Assembly (NCBI GenBank): GCA_031216755.1
Contig: JARUHG010000001.1
Coordinates: forward strand, 620,001 to 684,000
Length of the DNA stretch: 64,000 nucleotides
Direction: 5' to 3'
From: Lysobacter arvi
Lineage (GTDB): Bacteria > Pseudomonadota > Gammaproteobacteria > Xanthomonadales > Xanthomonadaceae
In this document: one piece after another, positions 25,378 to 33,805 of the stretch
How the letters are laid out: every line of letters begins with the position of its first letter
How positions within the stretch are numbered: position 1 is the stretch's first letter
Program-made: the position numbers and the translations under genes
The notes under the pieces: generated by a model
What the model saw: the letters and a program-made list of their open reading frames with translations, nothing else
What the model was told of the DNA's origin: nothing
Database searches by the model: none

Positions 25378-25656
25378 ATGAGAACGCTCGAAGCCTGTGC
25401 GCGTGAACTCCTCGAATCCGTGCAGGCCGCATGGGAAGAAGATCTGAGGTGGAGCGCGTGGCTGGCTTCCGAGGGCGAGCGGGTTCGCGATAACGCGCAA
25501 GCGTTGGTGGAAGCAGCGCCGACGGCAACTCTGCGGAATCTAGTTGGTGACACGACTGTGCACGAGTACCTGGGCTACTCATGGCTGGAAGTGCATTCGA
25601 TGTCCAAGGAACGCGCCGACGCGCTACAGGCCGTACTCGACAGCGCCGGGCACTGA
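25378..25656 (+). CDS. orphan protein, fifth array gene
   Basis: A 92-residue soluble, mostly helical acidic protein: LEACARELLESVQAAWEEDL, WLASEGERVRDNAQALVEAA, then LRNLVGDTTVHEYLGYSWLE and ALQAVLDSAGH. No recognised family. Last gene of the array; no repeat copy is found between it and the autotransporter. Confidence 0.65.
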   Translation: MRTLEACARELLESVQAAWEEDLRWSAWLASEGERVRDNAQALVEAAPTATLRNLVGDTTVHEYLGYSWLEVHSMSKERADALQAVLDSAGH

Positions 25657-26230
25657 GCGACGCTGACCATGCGCGCGCCCGCCGAAAGTCGTTACGGCCA
25701 CCATCGGTTGCAGCGACCGCATCGGTCGTGCCGGGATGTAGCGTGGCCAGTGCGTTCTTCGGCGCGAGCGTGCCTTATCGCGTAGCGACCGCATCCATCG
25801 ACCGCTAGCGCGCCGATGTAGACGGCGGCATGGAGAAGAGTGCCTGCGCTGCGCGCGGCCGCGGAACGTCATCGCCGCTCAGGACCATGAGCTTCCAGAG
25901 GCCAGCGACTCGGTATCCGAAAACAGGGGCGCATAACCGTTTCCGCGCGCGGGCAAGGCCGCACGCTTTTCGTCTGTCCGCCGGTGGAACTTCGCGCACG
26001 CGGACGGTGCTTTGCGTGTGGCGAACTGAACAACATCGGCGGTGAAGCACCAGTGAGTTCATGCGCGTGCTTGCGCGATGCAGTTGCCGTGCCGACGCGA
26101 TTCACGCATGCGCGCGGCACCGCGCGCAGCCCTGTTTTCACGCCCGTTTCATCGACTGCGGGTTAGTAGGCATCGGTGCTGCCATCCCGCAATGCAGGAC
26201 GAGCCCCCGACGGGGACGAAAGGACTCGCT
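25657..26230. other. gene-free region upstream of the autotransporter
   Basis: No reading frame here looks genuine on either strand and no repeat copy is present. It should carry the autotransporter promoter. AAAGGA at 26218-26223 is the autotransporter ribosome-binding site. Confidence 0.5.
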
Positions 26231-29200
26231 ATGCGCACGCTTCCGACGGCAACACCATGCCACCGGTCCCAGGCCATCGCTTCGGCCACCACATCCCGGT
26301 GCACCCCACGCCGCAACCGGCTCACGGTCTGCATCCTCGCGCTGCTCGCATCGCAGGGGGCCGGCGCACAGACCGTCGCGCTTCCGGTGTTCGATCCGGC
26401 CGTGTGCGACGGAACGGCATGCACCATCACGGTCGCGGGCGGCGCGGTCGTCACGCTGACGGGCCCGGCAACGCAGATCCAGCGGGGCCTGGCGGGCGCC
26501 GGCGCCACGGTGTCGTTGCCGACCTTGCTCGCGAACGGCCAGATCATCTCGGGTTCGCAGTACGCCGATCCGACGAATCCCGCTTCGCTCGTCGTCAACA
26601 CGGGAACCAAGACCCAGGTGGTCACCGTGCCCGATCCCATCACCGGTGGCTCGCGGACCGTCGCCGTCTACGCGAACTCGAACATCGCGGACACGCACGC
26701 CACCGCCATCGCCAACCCGTACGGCGCCATCACCAACACGGCGGTGAATGGCCGGCAATACATCGGCACGCGGATCGGCACGGTCGCGTCCACGGGCGGC
26801 ACGCTGAACATCAACATCGGCGACGGCGGCGCCTCCGACGCCGCACCGAACCTGATCGGCATGATCACCAAGAACGCATCGTTGTTCCGAGCCGACGGAA
26901 CGGGCGGTGCGGCCAGTGCGCTGGTGTGGCAGTCCAGCAACAAGGTCGACCTGGGGGCGACGCCCTCGGCCGTGATCGGCGGCAGCACGACGACGACGCA
27001 GTCCTTCCAGTTTTCCGCCTACAACGGCACGTTCACCGCGTTCGACGGATCGACGCGCACCGTGAACAACGCCGCCGACCTGCAGGCCTACAACAGCTTC
27101 CTGATCGGCCAGTTGCAGGCGGGCACGCTGTCGCCCACGCGCTACGACGCGGAGTTCGCGCGCGCCTACACCAACACCGCACGTTCACTGACCTGGAGCA
27201 ACGGCCCTGCCAACGCCGCCGACGAGGTGTACACGCCCATCGGCTCGCGGGCCGTCCTCCACGCGGTAGGCGCGAACGCGAGCGCGACGGTCGCTGCCGG
27301 CGCGCGGCTGGAAGGCAATCCGGTGAGCCGCGACGGCCGCACCACCAATACCGACGTCGGCGCGGTGATGTTCGGCGAGCAGAACGCCACGCTGATCAAC
27401 AACGGCACGCTCTCGTCGCTTCGCACGGGCAGTTCCGACTCGCAGGAAGCAATGCGCGTGATCACCGGCGCGGACGCCATCAACAATGGGGTCATGAATG
27501 TCGGGCACCTGTCCGGCACGGCGGCCAATCCTAATCCGCTCGTACCGGTGGTGGCCCTGGGCATGCATTACGGCGTACGCGCACTGGGCCTGGGCTCCAC
27601 GATCGCGAACAACGGGATCATGAACCTGGATGCCCCCAACTCCACCGGCATCACCTTGACGACGGGTGCGAGCGGCAGCAATGCCGGCACGATCAACATG
27701 AACGTCGGCACGGCCGCGATCACCGGCGTCGGCACGCGATCGATCGCCGTCCACGTGGCGAGCGCCAGCAGCTTCACGAACACCGGGGAGATCTACCTCG
27801 GGCGCGGATCGCAGTACACCACCGGCGCCGCAACGCCCGACACGGCGAACGGCTCCAGCCCGATGATCGGCCTCTACGCGACCGGCAACGCGATGCCTGC
27901 GAACATCGGTTCCGTGGTCAATGCGGGCACGATCACGCTGGGAAGCCTGGCGCAGGGCAGCTTCGGCATCTATGCGGTGTCGACCAACACGCCGGTGACG
28001 AACGCCGCCACCGGCACGATCAACATCAACGGCGCGGCGTCGGCGTCTCCCGTGGAGAACGTGGGCATGCTCGCGGCCAACACGGGGGCGGTGACCAACG
28101 CCGGCACCATCAACGTCAATGGCAGCAACGGGATCGGCCTGAAGCTGACCGACGCGCTCGTCTCGGACGAGAATCCGCTGGAGCCCGAAGTCGTGCGCGA
28201 CGAACCGGTGCCCGTGGGCGCGACCGTCACCGCGACGTCCTCGGGCACGATCAACGTCGCCGGCGCGATGAGCGCGAGCGGGCTTCGCAACTACGGAATC
28301 TGGGCCCAGGGCGCCGGCAGCGTCGCGACGCTGAGCGGCCTGGTGAACCTCACCGGCGACGGCGGCATCGGCGTGCACGCGCGGGACCTGGGCAAGATCG
28401 TGATCACCAGCACGGGGCGCGTGGCCTTCGCCAACGGCCGCGATCAGATCGGCTATTTCATCTACGGCCCCGGCGCGGTGATCACGAACGCCGCAACCGG
28501 CGCGCAGGACGTGTCCACCACCGGCTCGACCCTGTTCCGGATCGAAGGCGGCGCGGATTTCCTCGGTGGCACGGGCGGCTCGACCTTCGTGGCGTCCGGC
28601 GCGGACACGACGTTGTTCACGGTGACCGGACTGGACGCCGCCACCACGACGCGCAGCCGTTTCGAATCCGGCAACGCCACCTGGAACGTGAGCGGCGACG
28701 GCGCGCGTGGCGCCTTCGTCAACGGCGGCGCCAGCGCGCTGTTGACCACGGCGGCGACGGTGAACCTCATCGGCAACGGCAGCATCGGCGGTGTGGTCGA
28801 TGGCCTCCGCTATGACCTGGGCAACGTCGCGCAGGGCCTTCCCGATGCCGCCACCACGCTGACCAATGCCGGATCGGTCGCCTCCGGTTCGCCGGAGGTG
28901 ATCGGGTTCATCGCGCAGAACCTGGGGCGATTGGTCAATAGCGGCACGGTCGCGCTTGGCGGCGCGGATTCGGTCGGCGTCATCCTCCGCGAGGATGGCG
29001 TCATGCAGAACGCGTCGGGTGGGAGCGTGAGCGCGACCGACGGCACCGGGGTCCGGATCGAGGGCGAAGGCGCCCAGCTCGCCAACGCGGGCGTGATCCG
29101 CGCGGACGACGGCGTGGCGGCGCTGCACCTCGCGTCCGGCGCGCGAGCGACCTTGACCGGCGCTGGATCGATCCAGTTCGGCGGCAGCGCGGACGGTGTC

Positions 29201-31696
29201 CTGGTCGATGTGGGCGCGCTGGGCCTGGCGGTCGACGGCGCCACGATCGATTCGCTCGAAGCCGTGCTCGGCACTGCGGGAAGCGGCGCCGGCATCGACA
29301 ACGTGGGCGAGATCGCGGGCATCTCGCTGACCGATACCACCATCAACGTCGTTTCGGCGGATGGCATCCGCACCGCCACCAACCTCGATGCGGCCTCCAC
29401 CGCGCGCGTGAACGTCGCCGGATCCGGCACCGGTTTCGCCTTCGAAACCGCCACGGGCGCAACGACCGCCGGCGACCTCGCACTCGGCACAGGCATCGAT
29501 ATCGCCGTCTCGGGCGCGGGAGGCGTCGGTATCGCGGCCCGCACGACGGGGCAGGTCGATACCTCCGCGTCGGTGGCGGTGACGAATGCATCCGGCGGTG
29601 CCGCGCTTCTCGCCGGCACTGCTGCAGCGACGGTGAACCGAGGGACGCTCGCGTCGATCAGCCAGGTCGCGCCGGTCGTCGATCTCGCCAACGGCAGCGG
29701 CACGACCTTCACCAACGTCGGATCGATCGCCGCCGCGGGCGTCGGCACCGTCGCGGTGCAGGGCAGTGGCGGCAGCGACATCGTGAACCTCTCGGGCGGC
29801 GCACTGACCGGCATCGTGGACACGGGCGCATCGAGCGACGCGATCAACTGGACCGCCGGCACGCTGGCCGGTTCGCTGGAGATGGGCGCTGACGACGACG
29901 CGCTGCGCATTGCCGGCGTGAACCTGGCCACCACGTATCACCTCGACGGCGGCACCGGCGAGGATGCGCTCACGTTCTCCGGCGTGACGCATCGCGGCGG
30001 CACGTTCGCGACGGACGACCTGTCGAAGGGCGTGAACCTGCGACGCGACTGGGAGACGATCAACCTCGCCGACGGCACGCAGTTCACGCTGACCGATTCG
30101 CTGTGGATGGGCGGATCGACGATCAACATCGACGCAAGCAGCACGCTGTTCGCGGGCGGCGGCGTGAATCCCGTCATCGCCGCCGCCGATGGCGTGACAG
30201 TGAACAACGCCGGGCTCATCGACCTCACCGATGGTGGTTCGGGGCCGACCGACACGCTCACCATCGAAGGCGCCTACGTGGGGCAGGGCGGCCGTCTGCG
30301 CGTGGAGTCGGTGCTCAACGAAGGCGGCGCGAGTTCGACTTCGGACGTGCTGCGCGTGCAGACGAGCACCATCGACGCCGGGCGTACGCTCGTGGACGTC
30401 GTGGCCAGTGGCCCGGGCGACGTGCTGACCACCGGCGACGGCATCCTGGTGGTGGACGTCACCGGCTCGCCGTCGCAGGCGGATGCGTTCGCGCTCGGGA
30501 GCCGCGTGGTGGGCGGCGTGTTCGAGTACCTGCTGTTCCAGGGCGGCAGCCCGGTGAACGGCGGCAACGCGTACGACGGCAACTGGTACCTGCGCAACTA
30601 TCTGGAACCGCCGCCGCCTCCGCCGCCTCCGCCTCCGCCGCCGCCGGATCCTCCGTCGCCACCGGACCCGCCGGATCCGCCGCCGCCCGATCCGCCGACG
30701 CCGCCGCTCCCGCCGGTGCCGGACGTCGTGCCGCTGTACCGTCCGGAAGTCGGTGCGTACCTGGCGAACCAGTACGCGGCGGCGGGCATGTTCGTGCACA
30801 CGCTGCACGATCGGCTGGGCGAAGTGGACTTCACCGAACGCCGGCGCCAGGACGGCGACGACCGCCATGGGGCTGCGTGGCTGCGCGTGCAGCGACGCCA
30901 GTTCAGTGCGCATGCGGGCACGTTCGATCAGCTCAAGGCCTCGACGGACATCGACAGCTACCACCTGGGCGCCGAATTGGGGCGGTGGGACGACGGCGAC
31001 CGACGTTGGCATTACGGCGTGATGGGCGGCTATGGCGAAGCCGACACGCACACCGGTTCGAGCCTGACGGGCTTCTCCGCGAAGGGCCGCGTAACGGCAT
31101 GGAGCGCCGGCCTGTACGCGACGCTCTACCAGAGTGCGTCCGAAGCCACCGGCCTCTATCTCGACAGCTGGCTCCTATACGGACAGCAGAACCAGCAGGT
31201 GCGTGGGCTGCTGTTGCCCAACGAGCGGTACGACAGCCGCACCTGGACCGGCTCGCTGGAAGCCGGTTATGCGTGGCAACTGCATGCGGGCGAATCGAAG
31301 CGCTGGTACGTCGAGCCGCAGTTGCAGGTCGTCTACACCGACTACCAGGACGGCGATCACGTCGAACGCAACGGCACGCCGATCGAAACCCGCGACGCCG
31401 GCGGCCTGACGACCCGCCTGGGGGCACGCGTCTACAGCCGTCCCGACGACTTGGCGTTCAATCGCGTGCAGCCGTTCGTCGAACTGAACTGGTGGCACGC
31501 CGCCGACGAAAACACCATCGCGTTCTCGCGCTGGGAAGAAGCCCTCGATGTCCCGCAGGACCGCTACGAACTCAAGCTCGGTGCGGAACTCGAGCTCCCC
31601 ATGAACTGGACCGCGTGGGGACACATCGCCTTCCTCAACAGCGAAGCGGACAGCTTCACGGTCGATGGCCTGCTCGGTGTGAAGTACGGCTGGTGA
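26231..31696 (+). CDS. large autotransporter (type V secretion) with beta-helix passenger
   Basis: An 1821-residue outer-membrane autotransporter. The signal region is long: a charged leader, then NRLTVCILALLASQGAGAQ (about 29-47). The passenger (50-1455) is an extended right-handed beta-helix made of irregular NAGTI/NNGTL/GSV-type turns (for example ATLINNGTLSS, NAGTINMNVGT, LVNSGTVALGG). A Pro/Asp linker (about 1459-1500) of polyproline precedes the barrel, VPLYRPEVGAYLANQYAAAG to the C-terminal GVKYGW. No protease triad or adhesion motif (RGD) is obvious. AAAGGA lies 8 bases before the start. It is monocistronic. Confidence 0.93.
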   Translation: MRTLPTATPCHRSQAIASATTSRCTPRRNRLTVCILALLASQGAGAQTVALPVFDPAVCDGTACTITVAGGAVVTLTGPATQIQRGLAGAGATVSLPTLLANGQIISGSQYADPTNPASLVVNTGTKTQVVTVPDPITGGSRTVAVYANSNIADTHATAIANPYGAITNTAVNGRQYIGTRIGTVASTGGTLNINIGDGGASDAAPNLIGMITKNASLFRADGTGGAASALVWQSSNKVDLGATPSAVIGGSTTTTQSFQFSAYNGTFTAFDGSTRTVNNAADLQAYNSFLIGQLQAGTLSPTRYDAEFARAYTNTARSLTWSNGPANAADEVYTPIGSRAVLHAVGANASATVAAGARLEGNPVSRDGRTTNTDVGAVMFGEQNATLINNGTLSSLRTGSSDSQEAMRVITGADAINNGVMNVGHLSGTAANPNPLVPVVALGMHYGVRALGLGSTIANNGIMNLDAPNSTGITLTTGASGSNAGTINMNVGTAAITGVGTRSIAVHVASASSFTNTGEIYLGRGSQYTTGAATPDTANGSSPMIGLYATGNAMPANIGSVVNAGTITLGSLAQGSFGIYAVSTNTPVTNAATGTININGAASASPVENVGMLAANTGAVTNAGTINVNGSNGIGLKLTDALVSDENPLEPEVVRDEPVPVGATVTATSSGTINVAGAMSASGLRNYGIWAQGAGSVATLSGLVNLTGDGGIGVHARDLGKIVITSTGRVAFANGRDQIGYFIYGPGAVITNAATGAQDVSTTGSTLFRIEGGADFLGGTGGSTFVASGADTTLFTVTGLDAATTTRSRFESGNATWNVSGDGARGAFVNGGASALLTTAATVNLIGNGSIGGVVDGLRYDLGNVAQGLPDAATTLTNAGSVASGSPEVIGFIAQNLGRLVNSGTVALGGADSVGVILREDGVMQNASGGSVSATDGTGVRIEGEGAQLANAGVIRADDGVAALHLASGARATLTGAGSIQFGGSADGVLVDVGALGLAVDGATIDSLEAVLGTAGSGAGIDNVGEIAGISLTDTTINVVSADGIRTATNLDAASTARVNVAGSGTGFAFETATGATTAGDLALGTGIDIAVSGAGGVGIAARTTGQVDTSASVAVTNASGGAALLAGTAAATVNRGTLASISQVAPVVDLANGSGTTFTNVGSIAAAGVGTVAVQGSGGSDIVNLSGGALTGIVDTGASSDAINWTAGTLAGSLEMGADDDALRIAGVNLATTYHLDGGTGEDALTFSGVTHRGGTFATDDLSKGVNLRRDWETINLADGTQFTLTDSLWMGGSTINIDASSTLFAGGGVNPVIAAADGVTVNNAGLIDLTDGGSGPTDTLTIEGAYVGQGGRLRVESVLNEGGASSTSDVLRVQTSTIDAGRTLVDVVASGPGDVLTTGDGILVVDVTGSPSQADAFALGSRVVGGVFEYLLFQGGSPVNGGNAYDGNWYLRNYLEPPPPPPPPPPPPPDPPSPPDPPDPPPPDPPTPPLPPVPDVVPLYRPEVGAYLANQYAAAGMFVHTLHDRLGEVDFTERRRQDGDDRHGAAWLRVQRRQFSAHAGTFDQLKASTDIDSYHLGAELGRWDDGDRRWHYGVMGGYGEADTHTGSSLTGFSAKGRVTAWSAGLYATLYQSASEATGLYLDSWLLYGQQNQQVRGLLLPNERYDSRTWTGSLEAGYAWQLHAGESKRWYVEPQLQVVYTDYQDGDHVERNGTPIETRDAGGLTTRLGARVYSRPDDLAFNRVQPFVELNWWHAADENTIAFSRWEEALDVPQDRYELKLGAELELPMNWTAWGHIAFLNSEADSFTVDGLLGVKYGW

Positions 31697-31708
31697 TCGG
31701 CGACCTCC

Positions 31709-31737
31709 GGCGAACCGCTCATTCGCAGCGGTTCGCC
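31709..31737. terminator. bidirectional hairpin between convergent genes
   Basis: GGCGAACCGCT-N7-AGCGGTTCGCC, a perfect 11-bp stem, 13 bases after the autotransporter stop. It overlaps the last six codons and stop of the convergent minus-strand gene. There is no T-run, but its position and strength suit a shared terminator. Confidence 0.6.
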
Positions 31738-32546
31738 AGAGGCGCCTTCAGCGCCTGCTCGTAGGCGAGCGCGGAGGAGTCGCCGAGCTGCGGGGCCGGC
31801 GGGAAGTCGATGCGCACCTTCATCGGCGCGCCGTCGGGCCCGCGTATCGTCCCGAGTCCCTCGAAGGTGCGAAGCCGGCGCGTCGCCGCGTCGTAGGTGA
31901 TCTGCATGCTGGGGGCGACGAAATCCAGCCAGCTGTCCAGGCTGAGCCGGAATCGCACGAGGTCGGACGACGGCGCATCCACGCGTTGCACGCGGATGGG
32001 GACGGGCGAGCCGCGGCTGGGCACGAGGAACTGCGCGCGCGCCGTCGAACCGTTCGCCAGTGCGTTCCAGCGGTCGCGCACCCAGTCGTCGAACCCGGCG
32101 TCGATCACCGTGTCCGCGCCCACGACCACCGTGCGCTCGCGCAACGGTGTCGACGCCGACGCGCGCCAGTACGCGCGACGCGTGCCCGATCCCGCGTCCA
32201 CGCCTTCGCGATATCCGTCGCGGGCATCGTCGAACTGGAACGCGGGTGCGCCGGGAAGCGCCGTGTCGATCACACGCTTGCGCGCGAACGCGCGGCCGTC
32301 GGGGCAGCGGTACACGACCAGGCGGCTGCGTTCGTTGCCGTGGGTGCGGATCCAGTGCTGTTCCTCGTACAGCACGCGACCGGTGCGCAGGTCGGTGGCG
32401 CGGCCGGTCGTGCGTTCGAGGGTGGACGCATCGGCCGAGCCGCCGACGCACCACCACGCGATCCAGACGCAGACGGCGTGCGCGATCGGTACCGACCGCG
32501 CATGCCTGCCGGGAGTCCGGCGCACCGGCTTACCGATCCGGCTCAT
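31719..32546 (-). CDS. exported protein of unknown function
   Basis: A 275-residue protein with a long basic leader and a hydrophobic signal (IAHAVCVWIAWWCVGGSADA). The mature part has RVLYEEQHWIRTHGNERSRL, YRCPDGRAFARKRV, FDDWVRDRWNAL and LSLDSWLDFVAPSMQITYD, a pattern I link to uncharacterised periplasmic proteins but cannot name. The start overlaps the preceding gene by 17 bases. Together with that gene it forms a two-gene unit next to the lipid-remodelling operon. Confidence 0.75.
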   Translation of the reverse strand: MSRIGKPVRRTPGRHARSVPIAHAVCVWIAWWCVGGSADASTLERTTGRATDLRTGRVLYEEQHWIRTHGNERSRLVVYRCPDGRAFARKRVIDTALPGAPAFQFDDARDGYREGVDAGSGTRRAYWRASASTPLRERTVVVGADTVIDAGFDDWVRDRWNALANGSTARAQFLVPSRGSPVPIRVQRVDAPSSDLVRFRLSLDSWLDFVAPSMQITYDAATRRLRTFEGLGTIRGPDGAPMKVRIDFPPAPQLGDSSALAYEQALKAPLANRCE

Positions 32547-33126
32547 AGAACCGCGTGGACACGTGCGCCGTGCCGATCGGAATGCCCGCGGTGAAGGCCG
32601 TGACGCCGAAGACGCCGTTGAGCGCCGCGGCCGCCTCATCGGTCAGCGTGAGGGCGACATCGTTCACGCGCAGCTGGCCGATGCGCGTCGTGCGCTTCAC
32701 GACCGGCGCGCTCGACAGCGCGAGATCGAACAGCGGAAGCCGCCCGACCACGCTGTCGTTCACCTTCACCAGCCCGGTGAGGACCGGGGTTTCGCCGGTC
32801 GTGTCGATCACGAAGCTGCCCAGGTTCACGCGCAGCGCGCCCGCGCTCAGGTCGAGCCCGCCCGCGTGCGCGATCTCGCCCTTGAGGCTGCCCAGGTCGA
32901 TCTCGCCGGTGGGAATCGGGAACGACGCGGTCGCGCCACGCAGTCGTGCGGGGTAGCTCGGCGCGGCCGCCACGCCCAGGCTGCCGAGTGCGCCGGTGAA
33001 CACCGGACTGAGTTCGACGCGCGTGTCGCCGCCGACGGTCGAGACCGTCGGCGCCGCGAACACCGGTGAAGCGATGGCGAGTGACGAGACCAGCAGCAGG
33101 CCGCCGATCAAAGCTGGAGTGCGCAT
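32530..33126 (-). CDS. exported protein of unknown function
   Basis: A 198-residue secreted protein with a clean Sec signal (ALIGGLLLVSSLAIASPVFA). The mature domain is rich in beta-strand: ELSPVFTGALGSLGVAA, GEIDLGSLKGEIAHAGGLDL and LRVNLGSFVIDTTGETPVLTG. A GSLGV/GTVNG-type hydrophobic repeat recalls matrix or HAF-like exported proteins, with no firm family. GAGGAAG is a strong ribosome-binding site. The motif at 33231-33248 lies 105 bases upstream and may drive the pair. Confidence 0.78.
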   Translation of the reverse strand: MRTPALIGGLLLVSSLAIASPVFAAPTVSTVGGDTRVELSPVFTGALGSLGVAAAPSYPARLRGATASFPIPTGEIDLGSLKGEIAHAGGLDLSAGALRVNLGSFVIDTTGETPVLTGLVKVNDSVVGRLPLFDLALSSAPVVKRTTRIGQLRVNDVALTLTDEAAAALNGVFGVTAFTAGIPIGTAHVSTRFYEPDR

Positions 33127-33230
33127 GGGAGCTTCCTCATCCGTTTGGGGGAACCGCGCATCGCATCGCGCGGCAACCCGAGCTTGTCGTCGTCGGCGTT
33201 CGCGTTCCACCGGACAAGCACGCAATCGGC

Positions 33231-33248
33231 CTGCGTAGTTGTACGCAG
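33231..33248 (-). promoter_or_regulatory. regulatory motif copy 1 (perfect palindrome)
   Basis: CTGCGTA-GTTG-TACGCAG, a perfect 7-bp inverted repeat in the 123-base gap between the lipocalin stop and the downstream unknown-gene pair. Its core TGCGTAGTTGTAC recurs near 40623 and, inverted, near 44707. Confidence 0.6.
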
Positions 33249-33249
33249 A

Positions 33250-33804
33250 TCAACGTGCGGCGTCGCCAGCGTCGGCGGGTTCCGGCCAGCGTTGCGGCAC
33301 CTTGCGCAGTGCGTCGAGGCGATACCCCATGTCGCTCAGGCGCTGGACGGCGTCGGCGTATGCCGCTTCGGACACCGTCGGCGTGCGCGCCATGATCCAC
33401 GCGTAATCGCGCTTGCTGCGGGCGACGATCGTCATCGTGTAATCGGGTGCGAGGTACGAAATCACGTACTCGGCCTGGATCGGCCAGACGAACTGCATGC
33501 CCCACACCGCGTTGCCCGTGCCCGCGCGGACGGTGCCCACGGGCTCCATCGTGCGTACCGGCGCCTCGAAGCTGCCGCGGCGGTAGCGGAAATGCGTCTG
33601 GATGCGCCCGTCCTCGCGCAACGCGTACGACTCGACGGCGTTGTACGCGTCGCGCTCCGGGAAGGACGGGATGTGCGCGATCACGTACCAGTCGCCCATG
33701 AAGCGCGGCAGGTCCACCGTCGCGACCGTGGGCACCGTCGGCGCGGTATGCGCGCAACCGCACAGGGCCATCAGGCCGGCGGTGAGTACGGCCAGTCGTT
33801 TCAT
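33250..33804 (-). CDS. blc: outer-membrane lipocalin
   Basis: A 184-residue bacterial lipocalin lipoprotein: lipobox ALCGC (Cys17), the lipocalin GxW motif in FMGDWYVIAHIPSFPE, YALREDGRIQTHFRYR, and the third motif YAWIMARTPTVSEAAYADAV. It binds and carries fatty acids or lysophospholipids between membranes. It is the last gene of the eight-gene operon, 1 base after the methyltransferase stop, which fits a role in trafficking or salvage of modified lipids. Confidence 0.9.
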   Translation of the reverse strand: MKRLAVLTAGLMALCGCAHTAPTVPTVATVDLPRFMGDWYVIAHIPSFPERDAYNAVESYALREDGRIQTHFRYRRGSFEAPVRTMEPVGTVRAGTGNAVWGMQFVWPIQAEYVISYLAPDYTMTIVARSKRDYAWIMARTPTVSEAAYADAVQRLSDMGYRLDALRKVPQRWPEPADAGDAAR

Positions 33805-33805
33805 C

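Noticed and set aside
27185-31051. 1288-codon open frame antisense to the autotransporter
   Set aside because: High GC leaves long open antisense frames; composition is that of a shadow (Arg/His/Val repeats) and the plus-strand autotransporter is unambiguous.
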